A stretch of DNA of 64,000 nt from NCBI RefSeq assembly GCF_023227905.1, contig NZ_JALOCF010000009.1:44087-108086 (forward strand), given 5' to 3'. A model generated the notes under the pieces. That model saw nothing but the letters and a program-made list of their open reading frames with translations. It searched no databases and was not told the DNA's origin. The translations under genes and the position numbers were made by a program. Positions 40,199-48,739 of this stretch are shown one piece after another. Each line of letters begins with the position of its first letter. Position 1 is the first letter of the stretch. This DNA comes from Methylobacter sp. GTDB taxonomy: Bacteria > Pseudomonadota > Gammaproteobacteria > Methylococcales > Methylomonadaceae.

Positions 40199-42034
40199 TT
40201 AATGCGTGTGGTCGCATTCGGTCAGAAAGCTCAAGATGCTCTCCCGGTATTTGTAATAATCCGGATGCTCCAGCAGGGCTTTGCGGCTGCGCGGCCGGGG
40301 CAGATCGATGGTTTCGATTTTGCCGATTTTGGCGTGCGGACCGTTGGTCATCATCACCACCCGGTCCGCCAGCAGGATGGCCTCATCGACATCATGAGTG
40401 ACCACAATGGCCGTCACCTGAGTCCTTTCCCAGACTTCCATCAGCACTTCCTGTAATTCCCAGCGGGTCAACGAATCCAGCATGCCGAACGGTTCGTCCA
40501 GCAGCAGCAGTTTGGGCGACAAGGCAAAGGCGCGGGCAATGCCGACCCGTTGGCGCATGCCGTTGGACAGATCGGCGGCTTTTTTAAACAGTGAGTCGCT
40601 CAAACCGACGCGGGTCAGATAATATTCGGCGATGTCATTGCGCTCCGATTTGGCGGCATGGGGATAGACCTTATCAACGCCTAACATCACGTTTTCGAAC
40701 GCGGTCAGCCACGGGAACAGGCTCGGCGACTGAAATACCACGCCGCGATCGGGTCCTGCGCCGTCAATCTCCTTGTTATCCAGGATAATGACGCCCTCGG
40801 ACACGCTGTTCAGACCTGCGGTCATCGACAACACGGTGGATTTGCCGCAACCGGAATGGCCGATGATCGAGATGAACTCGCCTTTTTTCATTTTCAGGTC
40901 GAAGCCGTCCACGACCTTGACCGAGCCGTTGCCGTCGGGCGTCGGGTAGATTTTGGACAGCTGAGAAAACTCCAGGTAACGCGGGCGGACAACACCATTC
41001 GCCGTGGATTTTATCGCCAGGGATGGCGTGTATGCCGCAAGTCCGCCGGGAGCGGACGCGGCGATCACCAGGGATGGCGTGTATGCCGCGAGTCCGTCGG
41101 GAGCGGCGAAGACCGGATAGGCTCGATCGATGTCAGTGCTGGTATTGGGCTTGATTTTAGGCAGGACGATTTTATCAACGCCTGAATCCTTGTTCTTTTC
41201 GACGCCGATGTCCATCAAATAGCGGGTTATTTCGGCACGCAAGCGCTTAAACTCGACGTTATGATTTAACGCAGTCCGGTCTCTGGGACGGTCGATATTG
41301 ATATGAAAATCAGGGCCGAAAGTCGCATCGGGGCCCGGATTAAGCGGGATAACCCGGTCCGCCATGTAGATGGCCTCATCGACATCGTTGGTGATCAGGA
41401 TCACGGTTTTCTTTTCCTGCGCCCAGATTTGCAAAATCTCGTCCTGCAAATTGCCGCGCGTCAGCGCATCCAATGCGCTAAGCGGTTCGTCGAGCAGCAG
41501 GATGTCGGGACTGGCGGCCAAGGCGCGGGCGACATTGACCCGTTGGCGCATGCCGCCGGACAGTTCGGCGGGTTTTTTATCCATCGCCGCGCCGAGGTTG
41601 ACCATCCGGACGTATTTTTCGGTATGCGCTTTGCGTTGCTCGGCGGGCCAGTGCTTGAAAATCTGATCGACCGCCAGCGCCACGTTTTCGAATACCGTCA
41701 GCCACGGCATCAAGGAATAGTTCTGGAATACCACGCCGCGATCCGGCCCCGGCGCGGTGATCGGTGCTCCCTGTTTCAGCACTTCGCCGCTATCGGCCTG
41801 GATCAGCCCGGCAATCGTTGAAACCAGCGTGGTTTTGCCGCTGCCGGAAAAGCCGACAATCGCAATGAATTCGCCTTCCTTAATGCTCAGGTTAATGTTG
41901 TTGAGGATGGAGATTGAGCCATAGCTTTTGCATACCCCCTTTAATTCAAGCAAAGGCAGTTGCGCGTCATTCGATGGCGCAAGCGGAGGGGTTGGGATGC
42001 GCTGATTCACAATATTAAGATTTACGACGGACAT
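40199..42034 (-). CDS. nrtC: Nitrate ABC transporter, fused double ATPase (NrtCD-type)
   Basis: 611 residues with two complete ABC ATPase domains. The first (25-270) has Walker A GFSGSGKT, signature LSGGMRQR and Walker B ILLLDEP. The second (about 365-600) has GHSGCGKS, signature LSNGMRQR and LLLLDEP. Together they would energise NrtB. In cyanobacteria NrtC carries one ATPase and an NrtA-like domain; here two ATPases are fused instead. The linker holds a repeated GLAAYTPSL sequence. It overlaps neither neighbour: nrtB ends 15 bp upstream. The start at 42034 follows AAGGAGCCTGAA. Confidence 0.9.
   Translation of the reverse strand: MSVVNLNIVNQRIPTPPLAPSNDAQLPLLELKGVCKSYGSISILNNINLSIKEGEFIAIVGFSGSGKTTLVSTIAGLIQADSGEVLKQGAPITAPGPDRGVVFQNYSLMPWLTVFENVALAVDQIFKHWPAEQRKAHTEKYVRMVNLGAAMDKKPAELSGGMRQRVNVARALAASPDILLLDEPLSALDALTRGNLQDEILQIWAQEKKTVILITNDVDEAIYMADRVIPLNPGPDATFGPDFHINIDRPRDRTALNHNVEFKRLRAEITRYLMDIGVEKNKDSGVDKIVLPKIKPNTSTDIDRAYPVFAAPDGLAAYTPSLVIAASAPGGLAAYTPSLAIKSTANGVVRPRYLEFSQLSKIYPTPDGNGSVKVVDGFDLKMKKGEFISIIGHSGCGKSTVLSMTAGLNSVSEGVIILDNKEIDGAGPDRGVVFQSPSLFPWLTAFENVMLGVDKVYPHAAKSERNDIAEYYLTRVGLSDSLFKKAADLSNGMRQRVGIARAFALSPKLLLLDEPFGMLDSLTRWELQEVLMEVWERTQVTAIVVTHDVDEAILLADRVVMMTNGPHAKIGKIETIDLPRPRSRKALLEHPDYYKYRESILSFLTECDHTH
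41017..41106. repeat. In-frame 39-bp duplication in the nrtCD linker
   Basis: CCAGGGATGGCGTGTATGCC and the following 19 bases occur twice (41017-41055 and 41068-41106) with two base differences. Both copies are read in frame on the minus strand as GLAAYTPSL. They lie in the linker between the two ATPase domains, where extra residues are tolerated. Confidence 0.8.
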
Positions 42035-42048
42035 TTCAGGCTCCTTAT

Positions 42049-43065
42049 TCAAAGCGCTCTACCGAAAGAGAACAGGTTTTGTAATGAGTGCATGATCCGG
42101 TCCAAGGCAAAGCCGATCAGCCCGATGGTAAAGACCGCGACCATGATTCTGCCCAGCGAGTTGGAACTGCCGTTCTGGAATTCATCCCAGACGAATTTGC
42201 CTAGTCCCGGATTTTGCGCCAGCATTTCCGCGGCGATCAGCACCATCCAGCCCACGCCCAGCGACAGCCGCATGCCGGTGAAAATATAAGGCAATGCGGA
42301 CGGCAAAATGATTTTCTTGATTTGGGTGATCCAGTTAAGGCGCAGCACTTTGCCGACATTGATCAGGTCTTTGTCTATCGATGATACGCCGACCGCGGTG
42401 TTGATCAGCGTCGGCCACAGCGAACACAGCGTGACGGTAATTGCGGAGGTCAGGAACGATTTTTCAAACCAGGAATCGCTAGTCGTCACGTACATGGCGC
42501 TGACCACCAGCGTGACGATCGGCAGCCAGGCCAATGGTGATACCGGCTTGAAGATCTGTACCAGCGGGTTGATCGCGGTGTTGAAGACCGGGCTCATGCC
42601 GCAGAACAGGCCGAGCGGCACGGCGATTAATGTGGCAATCACAAAGCCTGCGAACACCGTGTACAGACTGGTGAAAATCTTGTCCAGATAAGTGGCTTGG
42701 CCGTTATAGGGGCGGGTTTTGGTTTCAGCGGCCGGATCTTCCGCAAGTTTTTGCTCGTTGCGGGTTTGCTGACGTTGGTAATACTGGGCTTCTTTGGCTC
42801 GTTCAGCGTAATGGTCGTCCAGCAATCCGGCGGCTTCATGCCACACCGCGACAGGGCCGGGAATGGCGCCCAGGCTGGTGTTGACCTTGGATGCGGAATA
42901 ACTCCACAGCCCCAGGAAGACCATAAAGGCGAGTATCGGCACGCCCATGACCAGCCACAGCTGGCGGACTTGCAGCGAGGGGTTTTCTCCGGCAGCTATT
43001 TTTACCAGAGGGACGAACCAGGTGAGCCCGGTTATGTTTAAAAATTTTATCAATTGCTTGTGCAT
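42049..43065 (-). CDS. nrtB: Nitrate ABC transporter permease
   Basis: 338 residues. There is an N-terminal membrane segment (LWLVMGVPILAFMVFLGLWSY), a charged periplasmic insertion (85-125) and a five-helix permease domain with the EAA-type cytoplasmic loop GKVLRLNWITQIKKIILPSALPYIFTG, the contact to the ATPases. NrtB forms the membrane channel for nitrate, cyanate or bicarbonate; the neighbourhood favours nitrate. It lies 162 bp after nrtA, a gap that holds a half repeat GTAGGGTACGCATCGCGTAC at 43200. The start follows AGAGGTACC. Confidence 0.9.
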   Translation of the reverse strand: MHKQLIKFLNITGLTWFVPLVKIAAGENPSLQVRQLWLVMGVPILAFMVFLGLWSYSASKVNTSLGAIPGPVAVWHEAAGLLDDHYAERAKEAQYYQRQQTRNEQKLAEDPAAETKTRPYNGQATYLDKIFTSLYTVFAGFVIATLIAVPLGLFCGMSPVFNTAINPLVQIFKPVSPLAWLPIVTLVVSAMYVTTSDSWFEKSFLTSAITVTLCSLWPTLINTAVGVSSIDKDLINVGKVLRLNWITQIKKIILPSALPYIFTGMRLSLGVGWMVLIAAEMLAQNPGLGKFVWDEFQNGSSNSLGRIMVAVFTIGLIGFALDRIMHSLQNLFSFGRAL

Positions 43066-43227
43066 GGTCGGTACCTCTAAAAGCAGGTGAAAGGCAAAAG
43101 GTTAAAGGCAAAAAAGGCGCGTCCTTGCACCAAATCAACGTCCATTGTTTGTAGGCACTCACACGTTTTTTGGATTCATATCGTTCCCACGCCGGAGCGG
43201 TAGGGTACGCATCGCGTACCGTTCGAG

Positions 43228-44628
43228 TTACTCAACTACCTTGCCGCCGACTACTTTTTGCTTGCCCTTAAGGCCGATAGGAAACTTAGTCAGATAGTCA
43301 TTGGGCTTGGTAGCATCGAACGCGATACCGTCGATAAAGTCAGCGCTGGGCGGCTTGATGCCGGTTTCGTTGTCGGCCGGAAAATCGCCGGCTTTTGCCT
43401 TACCTTCGGCAACCAAGGCCTTGGCCGCAGCCATATAAATGTCAGGCCGGTACACTTTTTTAGCGGTTTCCAGGTACCAGTCATCAGGTTTGTATTCGTT
43501 GATTTGTCCCCAGCGGCGCATTTGCGTCAGGCTCCAGACCGCATCGCTGTAATAAGGATACGAACCGTTGTGGCGGAAGAACACGTTGAAATCGGGCAGG
43601 TCGCGTTTGTCGCCTTTTTCATACTCGAACGTACCGTTCATGCTGTTGGCAAGCACTTCGTAGTCGGCGCCGACATATTGTTTTTGCGACAGCATTTCCA
43701 CGCCTTCGTTGCGGTTCTTGTTGTTTTCCGCATCCAGCCACATCGAGGCGCGAATCAATGCCTTGATGACGGCCTTGTGGGTGTTCGGGTTCTTATCGGC
43801 CCATTCCTTGTTAACACCGAAGATTTTCTCGGCGCTGTTTTTCATCAGCTCGTAATCGCTGATGACCGGTACGCCGATGCCTTTGAATACGGCTTGCTGG
43901 TTCCACGGTTCGCCGACGCAGTAGCCGACAATCGTGCCCGAGTCCATTGTTGCAGGCATTTGCGGTGGCGGGGTGACCGACAGCATCGCTTCGGCGTCGA
44001 TCTGGCCGGAGGTGTCCTCAGGCGGCGCGTAAAATCCGGGCTTGATGCCGCCGGCCGCCAGCCAATAGCGCAATTTCATATTGTGTGTGCCGACCGGAAA
44101 GGTCATCGCCATGTTGAAGGGTTTGCCGGCGCTTTTGTATTTTTCCAGCACCGGTTTTAGCGTGTCCGCTTTAACCGGATGTACTAGCTTGCCGTCTTTT
44201 ACCGGAATCTGAGGCTTCATTTGCTTCCAGACATCGTTGGATACGGTAATCGCGTCGCCGTTTAAAGTCATGGTGAAGGCACTGACAATATCGGCTTTGG
44301 TACCGTAGCCGATGGCTGCGCCAAAGGGCAGGGTGGCCAGCATATGCGCGCCGTCCAGTTCGCCGCTGACAACGCGGTCCAACAAGACTTTCCAGTTGGC
44401 TTGCGCTTCAATTTGAACGGAAAGGCCTTCATCTTCGAAATAGCCTTTTTCCAGCGCAACCGCCAAAGGCGCCATATCGGTCAGTTTGATAAAGCCGAGT
44501 TTTAAATTGTCCTTTTCCAGTTTTTCAGCTGCGTAAGCACTGGCGGTAAAGGAAAAAGTTGATACCGCCGCCACAGCAATAAGTGCCGTAGCCAGCTTTT
44601 TAATCGCAAATCGTCCGGTTTGTTTCAT
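43228..44628 (-). CDS. nrtA: Nitrate-binding periplasmic protein
   Basis: 466 residues with a signal peptide (LIAVAAVSTFSFTASAYA). Family marks of NrtA/CmpA are KLGFIKLTDMAPLAVALEKG, SGELDGAHMLATLPFGAAIGYG, MKLRYWLAAGGIKPG, VGYCVGEPWNQQAVFKGIG and GVNKEWADKNPNTHKAVIKAL. It delivers nitrate to NrtB. The clear export signal makes it a transporter protein rather than the cytoplasmic sensor NasS, which is homologous. A 145-nt leader with two ANTAR-type hairpins and a terminator precedes it, under a sigma-54 promoter. Confidence 0.93.
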   Translation of the reverse strand: MKQTGRFAIKKLATALIAVAAVSTFSFTASAYAAEKLEKDNLKLGFIKLTDMAPLAVALEKGYFEDEGLSVQIEAQANWKVLLDRVVSGELDGAHMLATLPFGAAIGYGTKADIVSAFTMTLNGDAITVSNDVWKQMKPQIPVKDGKLVHPVKADTLKPVLEKYKSAGKPFNMAMTFPVGTHNMKLRYWLAAGGIKPGFYAPPEDTSGQIDAEAMLSVTPPPQMPATMDSGTIVGYCVGEPWNQQAVFKGIGVPVISDYELMKNSAEKIFGVNKEWADKNPNTHKAVIKALIRASMWLDAENNKNRNEGVEMLSQKQYVGADYEVLANSMNGTFEYEKGDKRDLPDFNVFFRHNGSYPYYSDAVWSLTQMRRWGQINEYKPDDWYLETAKKVYRPDIYMAAAKALVAEGKAKAGDFPADNETGIKPPSADFIDGIAFDATKPNDYLTKFPIGLKGKQKVVGGKVVE

Positions 44629-44656
44629 ATTGACCTCAGCAGGTTTGAAAAATCAG

Positions 44657-44713
44657 CAAAAAAAAGGCGTCACCCGGTTGAATACAGGTGCATTCAACCG
44701 GGGAGACGCCTTT
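44657..44713 (-). terminator. Leader terminator of the nrt operon
   Basis: On the minus strand AAAGGCGTC-CCCGGTTGAA pairs with TTCAACCGGG-GACGCCTTT around a short loop, followed by a T-run. It sits 30-85 nt before the nrtA start, in the untranslated leader. An intrinsic terminator in this position must be relieved for nrtA expression, which fits antitermination. Confidence 0.85.
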
Positions 44714-44721
44714 GTCTGTTT

Positions 44722-44771
44722 GGGCTCGCCGTTGAACCCATATTTTTTAAAGTTCCATCGTCGGAACCTTT
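44722..44771 (-). promoter_or_regulatory. Two-hairpin ANTAR-type leader of the nrt operon
   Basis: On the minus strand hairpin 1 is GGTTCC-GACGAT-GGAAC (44753-44768, extended by A-T pairs). Hairpin 2 is GGGTTC-AACGGC-GAGCCC (44722-44739), a six-base loop with A at position 1 and G at position 4, as in RNAs bound by ANTAR proteins such as NasR. Both precede the terminator. The nasT gene at 58531 encodes a suitable ANTAR protein. Near-identical hairpins occur upstream of the chemotaxis and EAL genes. Confidence 0.75.
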
Positions 44772-44782
44772 GTAATGGTTAA

Positions 44783-44799
44783 AGCAAGCGTTGTGCCAA
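44783..44799 (-). promoter_or_regulatory. Sigma-54 promoter of the nrt operon
   Basis: Minus-strand TTGGCACAACGCTTGCT is a near-perfect -24/-12 element (GG and GC 12 bp apart). Transcription would start near 44772, just before hairpin 1 of the leader. Confidence 0.85.
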
Positions 44800-44896
44800 A
44801 GATGGGAAATGATTATTTTGCGTATTTAAGTTAACAAAAATAAGCAGTTATGCTCGGTATTGGGTAGGGTAAGGTGGTTCGGGTTTCTGTCGGAGA

Positions 44897-44913
44897 TGCA
44901 TCAATTTTGTGCG
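44897..44913. promoter_or_regulatory. NtrC-like site upstream of the nrt promoter
   Basis: TGCATCAATTTTGTGCG matches the NtrC dyad with two or three mismatches. It lies about 110 bp upstream of the sigma-54 element. A half-site TTGCACCAACGATG follows at about 44928. Confidence 0.55.
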
Positions 44914-44971
44914 TCCGGGTGTCTGTTTGCACCAACGATGAGAATTGATGTGTTAAAAAGTTTAAAAAACT

Positions 44972-45342
44972 CACCACGAAGGCACGAACGACTGTACGGA
45001 TGCAGGAGGTACGACTCCACGGATGGAGGAGGTAGAGCAATGCAGGGAGCAATTGCCGAGAGCACCAACAGTAGGCGCTTTACGACTGCAGGGATGCAGG
45101 AGGTAGAGCAACGCAGGGAGCGGTTGCCGAGGCGCAGCTTCCGCTCCAGCTCACGCTAAGTACCTACATAATCCACAGGGATGTGGTGAATGCAGATATT
45201 GCAGGAGCAAATATCTGTCCATGTAGGCAACGCAGGAGCAATTGCCGAGAACACGAAGAAATATAAAGCTCCGTGTTCTCGGCAACTGCTCCTGCGTTGC
45301 TCTACCTCCTGCATCCATGCAGTCGTTCGTGTCTTCGTGGTG
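44972..45342. repeat. 371-bp element with 23-bp terminal inverted repeats
   Basis: CACCACGAAGGCACGAACGA and three more bases (44972-44994) are inverted at 45320-45342 with one mismatch. Inside are two GGAGGTAGAGCA modules, a CCACAGGGATGTGGTGAATG module and a perfect inner palindrome GCAACGCAGGAGCAATTGCC ... GCTCCTGCGTTGC. No gene. It is related in content to the MITE-like elements but lacks their AGACTGTGAAAG ends. Confidence 0.7.
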
Positions 45343-45367
45343 AATTAAAGATCTTTGCATTCAGCTA

Positions 45368-45482
45368 GCGTAGGGTGCGCCGTGCGCGCCAGAGGGGACT
45401 TTTTTCGTGTCTTTCGTGCTTTTCGTGGACCTTATTATCTTTTATGGATCAGCGCGGAGTAGGCGCGCGGCACGCCCTACGC
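45368..45482. repeat. Inverted repeat downstream of the chemotaxis receptor gene
   Basis: GCGTAGGGTGCGCCGTGCGC (from 45368) and GGCGCGCGGCACGCCCTACGC (45462-45482) form an imperfect palindrome with about 70 bp between the arms. It lies 12 bp after the receptor stop codon and could slow or end its transcript. The arms resemble the GTAGGGTACGC palindromes at 9801 and 43200. Confidence 0.65.
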
Positions 45483-45493
45483 TTGAATAACGA

Positions 45494-47752
45494 TTAAAAC
45501 TCTTCCCAATCATCATTGCCGACAAGCTGTAGCTGTAATTTTTGTCTGGCCGGCAGTTGTTTAGCGGCAGCTGTTCTGGCGGGAGGAGTTTTCTTCGGTA
45601 CGGATTTTAGGTGAAGGGAGCTGCCCGCATTACGCGGGATAACGTCCACTTTAAAACCGTCTACCGTGCCCGACAGGTTGTGCGCCTGTTCTTCCAGCGA
45701 TTCCGCTGCCGCTGCGGCTTGTTCCACTAAGGCGGCGTTTTGTTGGGTTACGTCGTCCATTTGGGCGATGGCCTGATTGATCTGCTCGATGCCGGAACTT
45801 TGTTCGGCGGAGGCCGCGGTGATTTCGGCCATCATGTCGGTAACGCCGCGGATGGAGTTGACGATTTCTTCCATGGTTAACCCTGCCTGGGTAACCAGCT
45901 GACTGCCTCCTGAGACTTTATCCAGGGAATCATTAATCAAGTCTTTAATTTCTCCGGCAGCCGTCGCGGCGCGTTGGGCAAGATTGCGCACTTCCACAGC
46001 CACCACGGCAAAGCCCCGACCTTGATCGCCTGCTCGGGCAGCTTCCACGGCGGCATTGAGGGCAAGAATATTGGTCTGGAAAGCGATATCGTCGATCACC
46101 GAGATGATGTTGCCGATTTTGTGTGAAGATTCGTTGATGTCCTTCATCGTTATTACGACTTGATCGACCGCTTCAACGCCTTTGCCCGCTATGTTTGAAG
46201 CATCAACGGCAAGCTGGTTGGCATGATGGGCGTTGGCGGCATTATGCTGCACGGCGGAAGTCAACTCTTCCATGCTGGCTGCGGTTTGCTCCAAGCTTGC
46301 GGCTTGCTCCTCGGTACGTTGCGACAAATTATTGTTGCCTGCGGCGATTTCCTGGGCCGCCGTGTTAATGGTATCGGTGGAGTCCTTGATGTCTTCTACC
46401 AAGTCTTTGAGGTTTTCTACAATGCTGTTCATCCCGGCAATCACTTCACCAAAAGTGCCGGGATAGTCTTTGTCGATGGTTTGGGTCAGGTCGCCTTGAG
46501 CCAGTGCATTAGCGACATGCAATACGTCGTTGAAGCCAACATCGCAGGTTTCAATCAGGTTATTGAAATGAGTCAAAATCCCTTTGAACATAAACTCGAA
46601 TCTATCCGCATCGCTACGCTTTGAGAAATCGCCTTTAGCACCGGCTTCTACGAGCATTTTGATTTCGTTGTTAACGTCAAGGAAGGTCTTTTTGGCATTG
46701 TCCATGATCTTGGTAATGGCGATTGTCTCACCGGGCAGAATATCCATGTCCATGGAAAAGTCGCCTTTGGCATACTGGTTGACGATACTGATCAGTCTTC
46801 TATTGATAGCGATGCGCGATTGAATCAATTCATTAACTTCATGCGCCATCTTGCCAAAGGTGCCGGAGAATTTTGAAGCGTCGAGCTGCTCTTTGACCCA
46901 GCCTTCGGCATGCTTTTTCGCCATCACGTTCAGGTCGGCAACGAAGGCGTTAATAGAGTCCTGCATGGCTTTCATGGCGCGCAATAGATCCCCGATCTCA
47001 TCCTTTTGATGAATATCAATGTTGGAGTTCAGGTCGCCCACGGCAATGGCTCCCGCCACCTGTTGAACGGTTTTGAGCGAGCGCAAAATGCCGCGACTGA
47101 TCAGTACCATCAGTACGATAACCGCCAAGATGCTGCATACGAAAATGCCGACTAAGACGATTTTGTACCCGTGTCTTGTCGCGCGTGCCTGCGCCTCATC
47201 TTTTACAGTGCGAGCTGCCGTAAGCTTTACCACCTCATTAATAGCGGCACGATGCTGTTCATAAGCGTGGCGCATTTGCATAAGACCGGCCTGTGAGCCG
47301 GCTCGGTCGCCCGCCTGGATATTCGGCAGGAACCGTTGGTTGGCTTCATTGTAAAAGGTTTGCGCCGCCCGGTAAGAACGCTCAAGCAAAGAAACATGAA
47401 GATCCTGCTCCAAAGACTGGCCTAACCAATAACTATGGCGGGACTCGTATTCCGTTTTCAGCTCATGAAAACGCGTCACTAATGCGTTGATTTCAGCAGG
47501 GTCTGCGGCTTGGGTCAGTTGCAGCGCGACCAGATAGGATTCGATGATGTATTCAGGCGGAGGCAATACATCGGCAATAATATCCTTGCCTTGGATAATA
47601 CGTTGATAAATTGAGCCATCAAGATTAACGGTATTCATGGCCTTGAATGTTGCGAAACCGAACAGCGAAAAACCGATGACCAAGGTGCTCAAAATTATCG
47701 TAAAACGCATTTTGATAGTTAATTGCCCGGAATTTTTCATGTTGTTTAGCAT
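45494..47752 (-). CDS. Methyl-accepting chemotaxis protein with a nitrate-type regulatory leader
   Basis: 752 residues. TM1 (FTIILSTLVIGFSLFGFATF), a periplasmic helical sensor domain of about 150 residues with the conserved DVLPPPEYIIESYL, TM2 (IVLVGIFVCSILAVIVLMVLI), a HAMP domain with extended repeats (220-450) and a signalling domain with the hallmark DDIAFQTNILALNAAVEAAR. It ends DDWEEF, like the WxxF tether for CheR/CheB. The ligand is unknown. Its promoter and leader match those of the nrt operon, which points to nitrate or nitrogen taxis. The start at 47752 follows AGGTGGG. Confidence 0.9.
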   Translation of the reverse strand: MLNNMKNSGQLTIKMRFTIILSTLVIGFSLFGFATFKAMNTVNLDGSIYQRIIQGKDIIADVLPPPEYIIESYLVALQLTQAADPAEINALVTRFHELKTEYESRHSYWLGQSLEQDLHVSLLERSYRAAQTFYNEANQRFLPNIQAGDRAGSQAGLMQMRHAYEQHRAAINEVVKLTAARTVKDEAQARATRHGYKIVLVGIFVCSILAVIVLMVLISRGILRSLKTVQQVAGAIAVGDLNSNIDIHQKDEIGDLLRAMKAMQDSINAFVADLNVMAKKHAEGWVKEQLDASKFSGTFGKMAHEVNELIQSRIAINRRLISIVNQYAKGDFSMDMDILPGETIAITKIMDNAKKTFLDVNNEIKMLVEAGAKGDFSKRSDADRFEFMFKGILTHFNNLIETCDVGFNDVLHVANALAQGDLTQTIDKDYPGTFGEVIAGMNSIVENLKDLVEDIKDSTDTINTAAQEIAAGNNNLSQRTEEQAASLEQTAASMEELTSAVQHNAANAHHANQLAVDASNIAGKGVEAVDQVVITMKDINESSHKIGNIISVIDDIAFQTNILALNAAVEAARAGDQGRGFAVVAVEVRNLAQRAATAAGEIKDLINDSLDKVSGGSQLVTQAGLTMEEIVNSIRGVTDMMAEITAASAEQSSGIEQINQAIAQMDDVTQQNAALVEQAAAAAESLEEQAHNLSGTVDGFKVDVIPRNAGSSLHLKSVPKKTPPARTAAAKQLPARQKLQLQLVGNDDWEEF

Positions 47753-48074
47753 GATACCCACCTATTTTAATTTTATGATTGGGAATGTTAAGTAGTAAAT
47801 ATTTCTATATCCGGTGCAGAGAGTAATTTGCCTGAGCAGGTAACCCGGTTATCGATATCGACTTGCCGGGTTAAAGCTTCATAACCAAGGGTATTTCCGC
47901 TCGCAATGACCTGGAAATAAGGGAGTGGTTTTCTTCTTGATTCATATAGCAGTGTTTAATTAAGGCGCTCAACCGTAAAAAAAATAACGTGTTTTTGCCG
48001 TTTCACCGATTGCGATAGTTAGTTCCTCAAGTTCGGATTAATTCGTTGACAGATTTTTCTGATCCTAAAGATAA
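47753..48074. other. Long leader region of the chemotaxis receptor gene
   Basis: Between the leader terminator and the receptor start there are about 320 bases without a gene. They would be transcribed only when the terminator is read through. I see no further motif. Confidence 0.35.
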
Positions 48075-48134
48075 GGCAAAAAAAAACGCCTCCAAACGGG
48101 ATGCTCGATGCATTCAGTCCGGATAGACGCCTTT
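48075..48134 (-). terminator. Leader terminator of the chemotaxis receptor gene
   Basis: On the minus strand AAAGGCGTC pairs with GGCGTTTTT through G-U wobbles, and TCCGGAC with GTTTGGA, around an inner ATGC/GCAT loop, followed by nine T. It is weaker by base composition than the nrt terminator, but sits in the same place after the same two hairpins. Confidence 0.6.
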
Positions 48135-48141
48135 GTCAACA

Positions 48142-48189
48142 GGGTTCGCCGTTGAACCCAAGATTTTTGGTGCTCCGCTATTGGAGTCC
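48142..48189 (-). promoter_or_regulatory. Two-hairpin ANTAR-type leader of the chemotaxis receptor gene
   Basis: Hairpin 2 (48142-48159, minus) is GGGTTC-AACGGC-GAACCC, with the same six-base loop as in the nrt leader and a perfect stem. Hairpin 1 (about 48173-48186) is CTCC-AATAGC-GGAG. The order promoter, hairpin 1, hairpin 2, terminator is the same as for nrtA. From the predicted start near 48193 the untranslated leader is about 440 nt, because the coding start is far downstream. Confidence 0.7.
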
Positions 48190-48203
48190 CTATAGTGACG
48201 GCG

Positions 48204-48220
48204 AGCAATCGTTATGCCAA
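48204..48220 (-). promoter_or_regulatory. Sigma-54 promoter of the chemotaxis receptor gene
   Basis: Minus-strand TTGGCATAACGATTGCT fits the -24/-12 consensus with correct 12-bp GG-GC spacing. A possible NtrC half-site GCACCAATTG lies at 48351, about 130 bp upstream. Confidence 0.75.
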
Positions 48221-48396
48221 AACTGATATTTGGGTTTGATTGTAATCCTTGTTTAATAAATACAAGTAGTTATTAGTTGTCTTTTATGTAACGAGGGTGG
48301 GTAGTTTTTGAAAACAACGCATCGAATGTGTGCGATTTTTTCTGTGTGCCGCACCAATTGAGTTCTTTTGATATGCAAGCGAGGGGAGGGTATACA

Positions 48397-48606
48397 TCAA
48401 GCGGAGGCCTACAGGGGCAGATGTTTGCTCCTGCATCATTCGACTACATGCCATTCATGGCGTTATGCAATGTCTGCATTGACCTCCATGGAGGGAGGAA
48501 ATGCCGCAAGATTGCAGGGAGCAATCGCGGCTGACTGCCAGGGATGGTGGAAATGCCGCAAGATTGCCTGGAGCAATCGCGGCCACCCTATCTCTGTGGA
48601 TGATGT
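48397..48606. repeat. Interspersed repeat modules upstream of the GAF gene
   Basis: Contains GGAGGAAATGCCGCAAGATT twice-related copies, GCATTGACCTCCATGG, GGAGCAATCGCGGC and a degraded CCACAGGGATGTGG-type module. It is the same family as the second module at 3860 and 9890. No gene is supported here. Confidence 0.6.
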
Positions 48607-48739
48607 AGGTAAGATGCAGAAGATGCACAGTCATCCGGGCCGTCTCTACAATCAGGCATAAATCCTGCTTTAGATTGGACAGTTATAATTAATCCTCAGG
48701 TATCCCGGTTATGTCTGAAACAAGCCCTCTGTATTTAAT

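Noticed and set aside
43228..44628. Reading this NrtA-like protein as the cytoplasmic sensor NasS
   Set aside because: It begins with a clear signal peptide and is followed by permease and ATPase genes, so it is the transporter binding protein.
44657..44771. A metabolite riboswitch before nrtA
   Set aside because: The leader shows only two short six-base-loop hairpins and a terminator, matching ANTAR targets; no known riboswitch core was recognised.
44972..45342. Small open frames in the repeat arrays (also at 3731 and 48397) as genes
   Set aside because: They arise from the repeat modules, differ in frame between copies and have no recognisable products.
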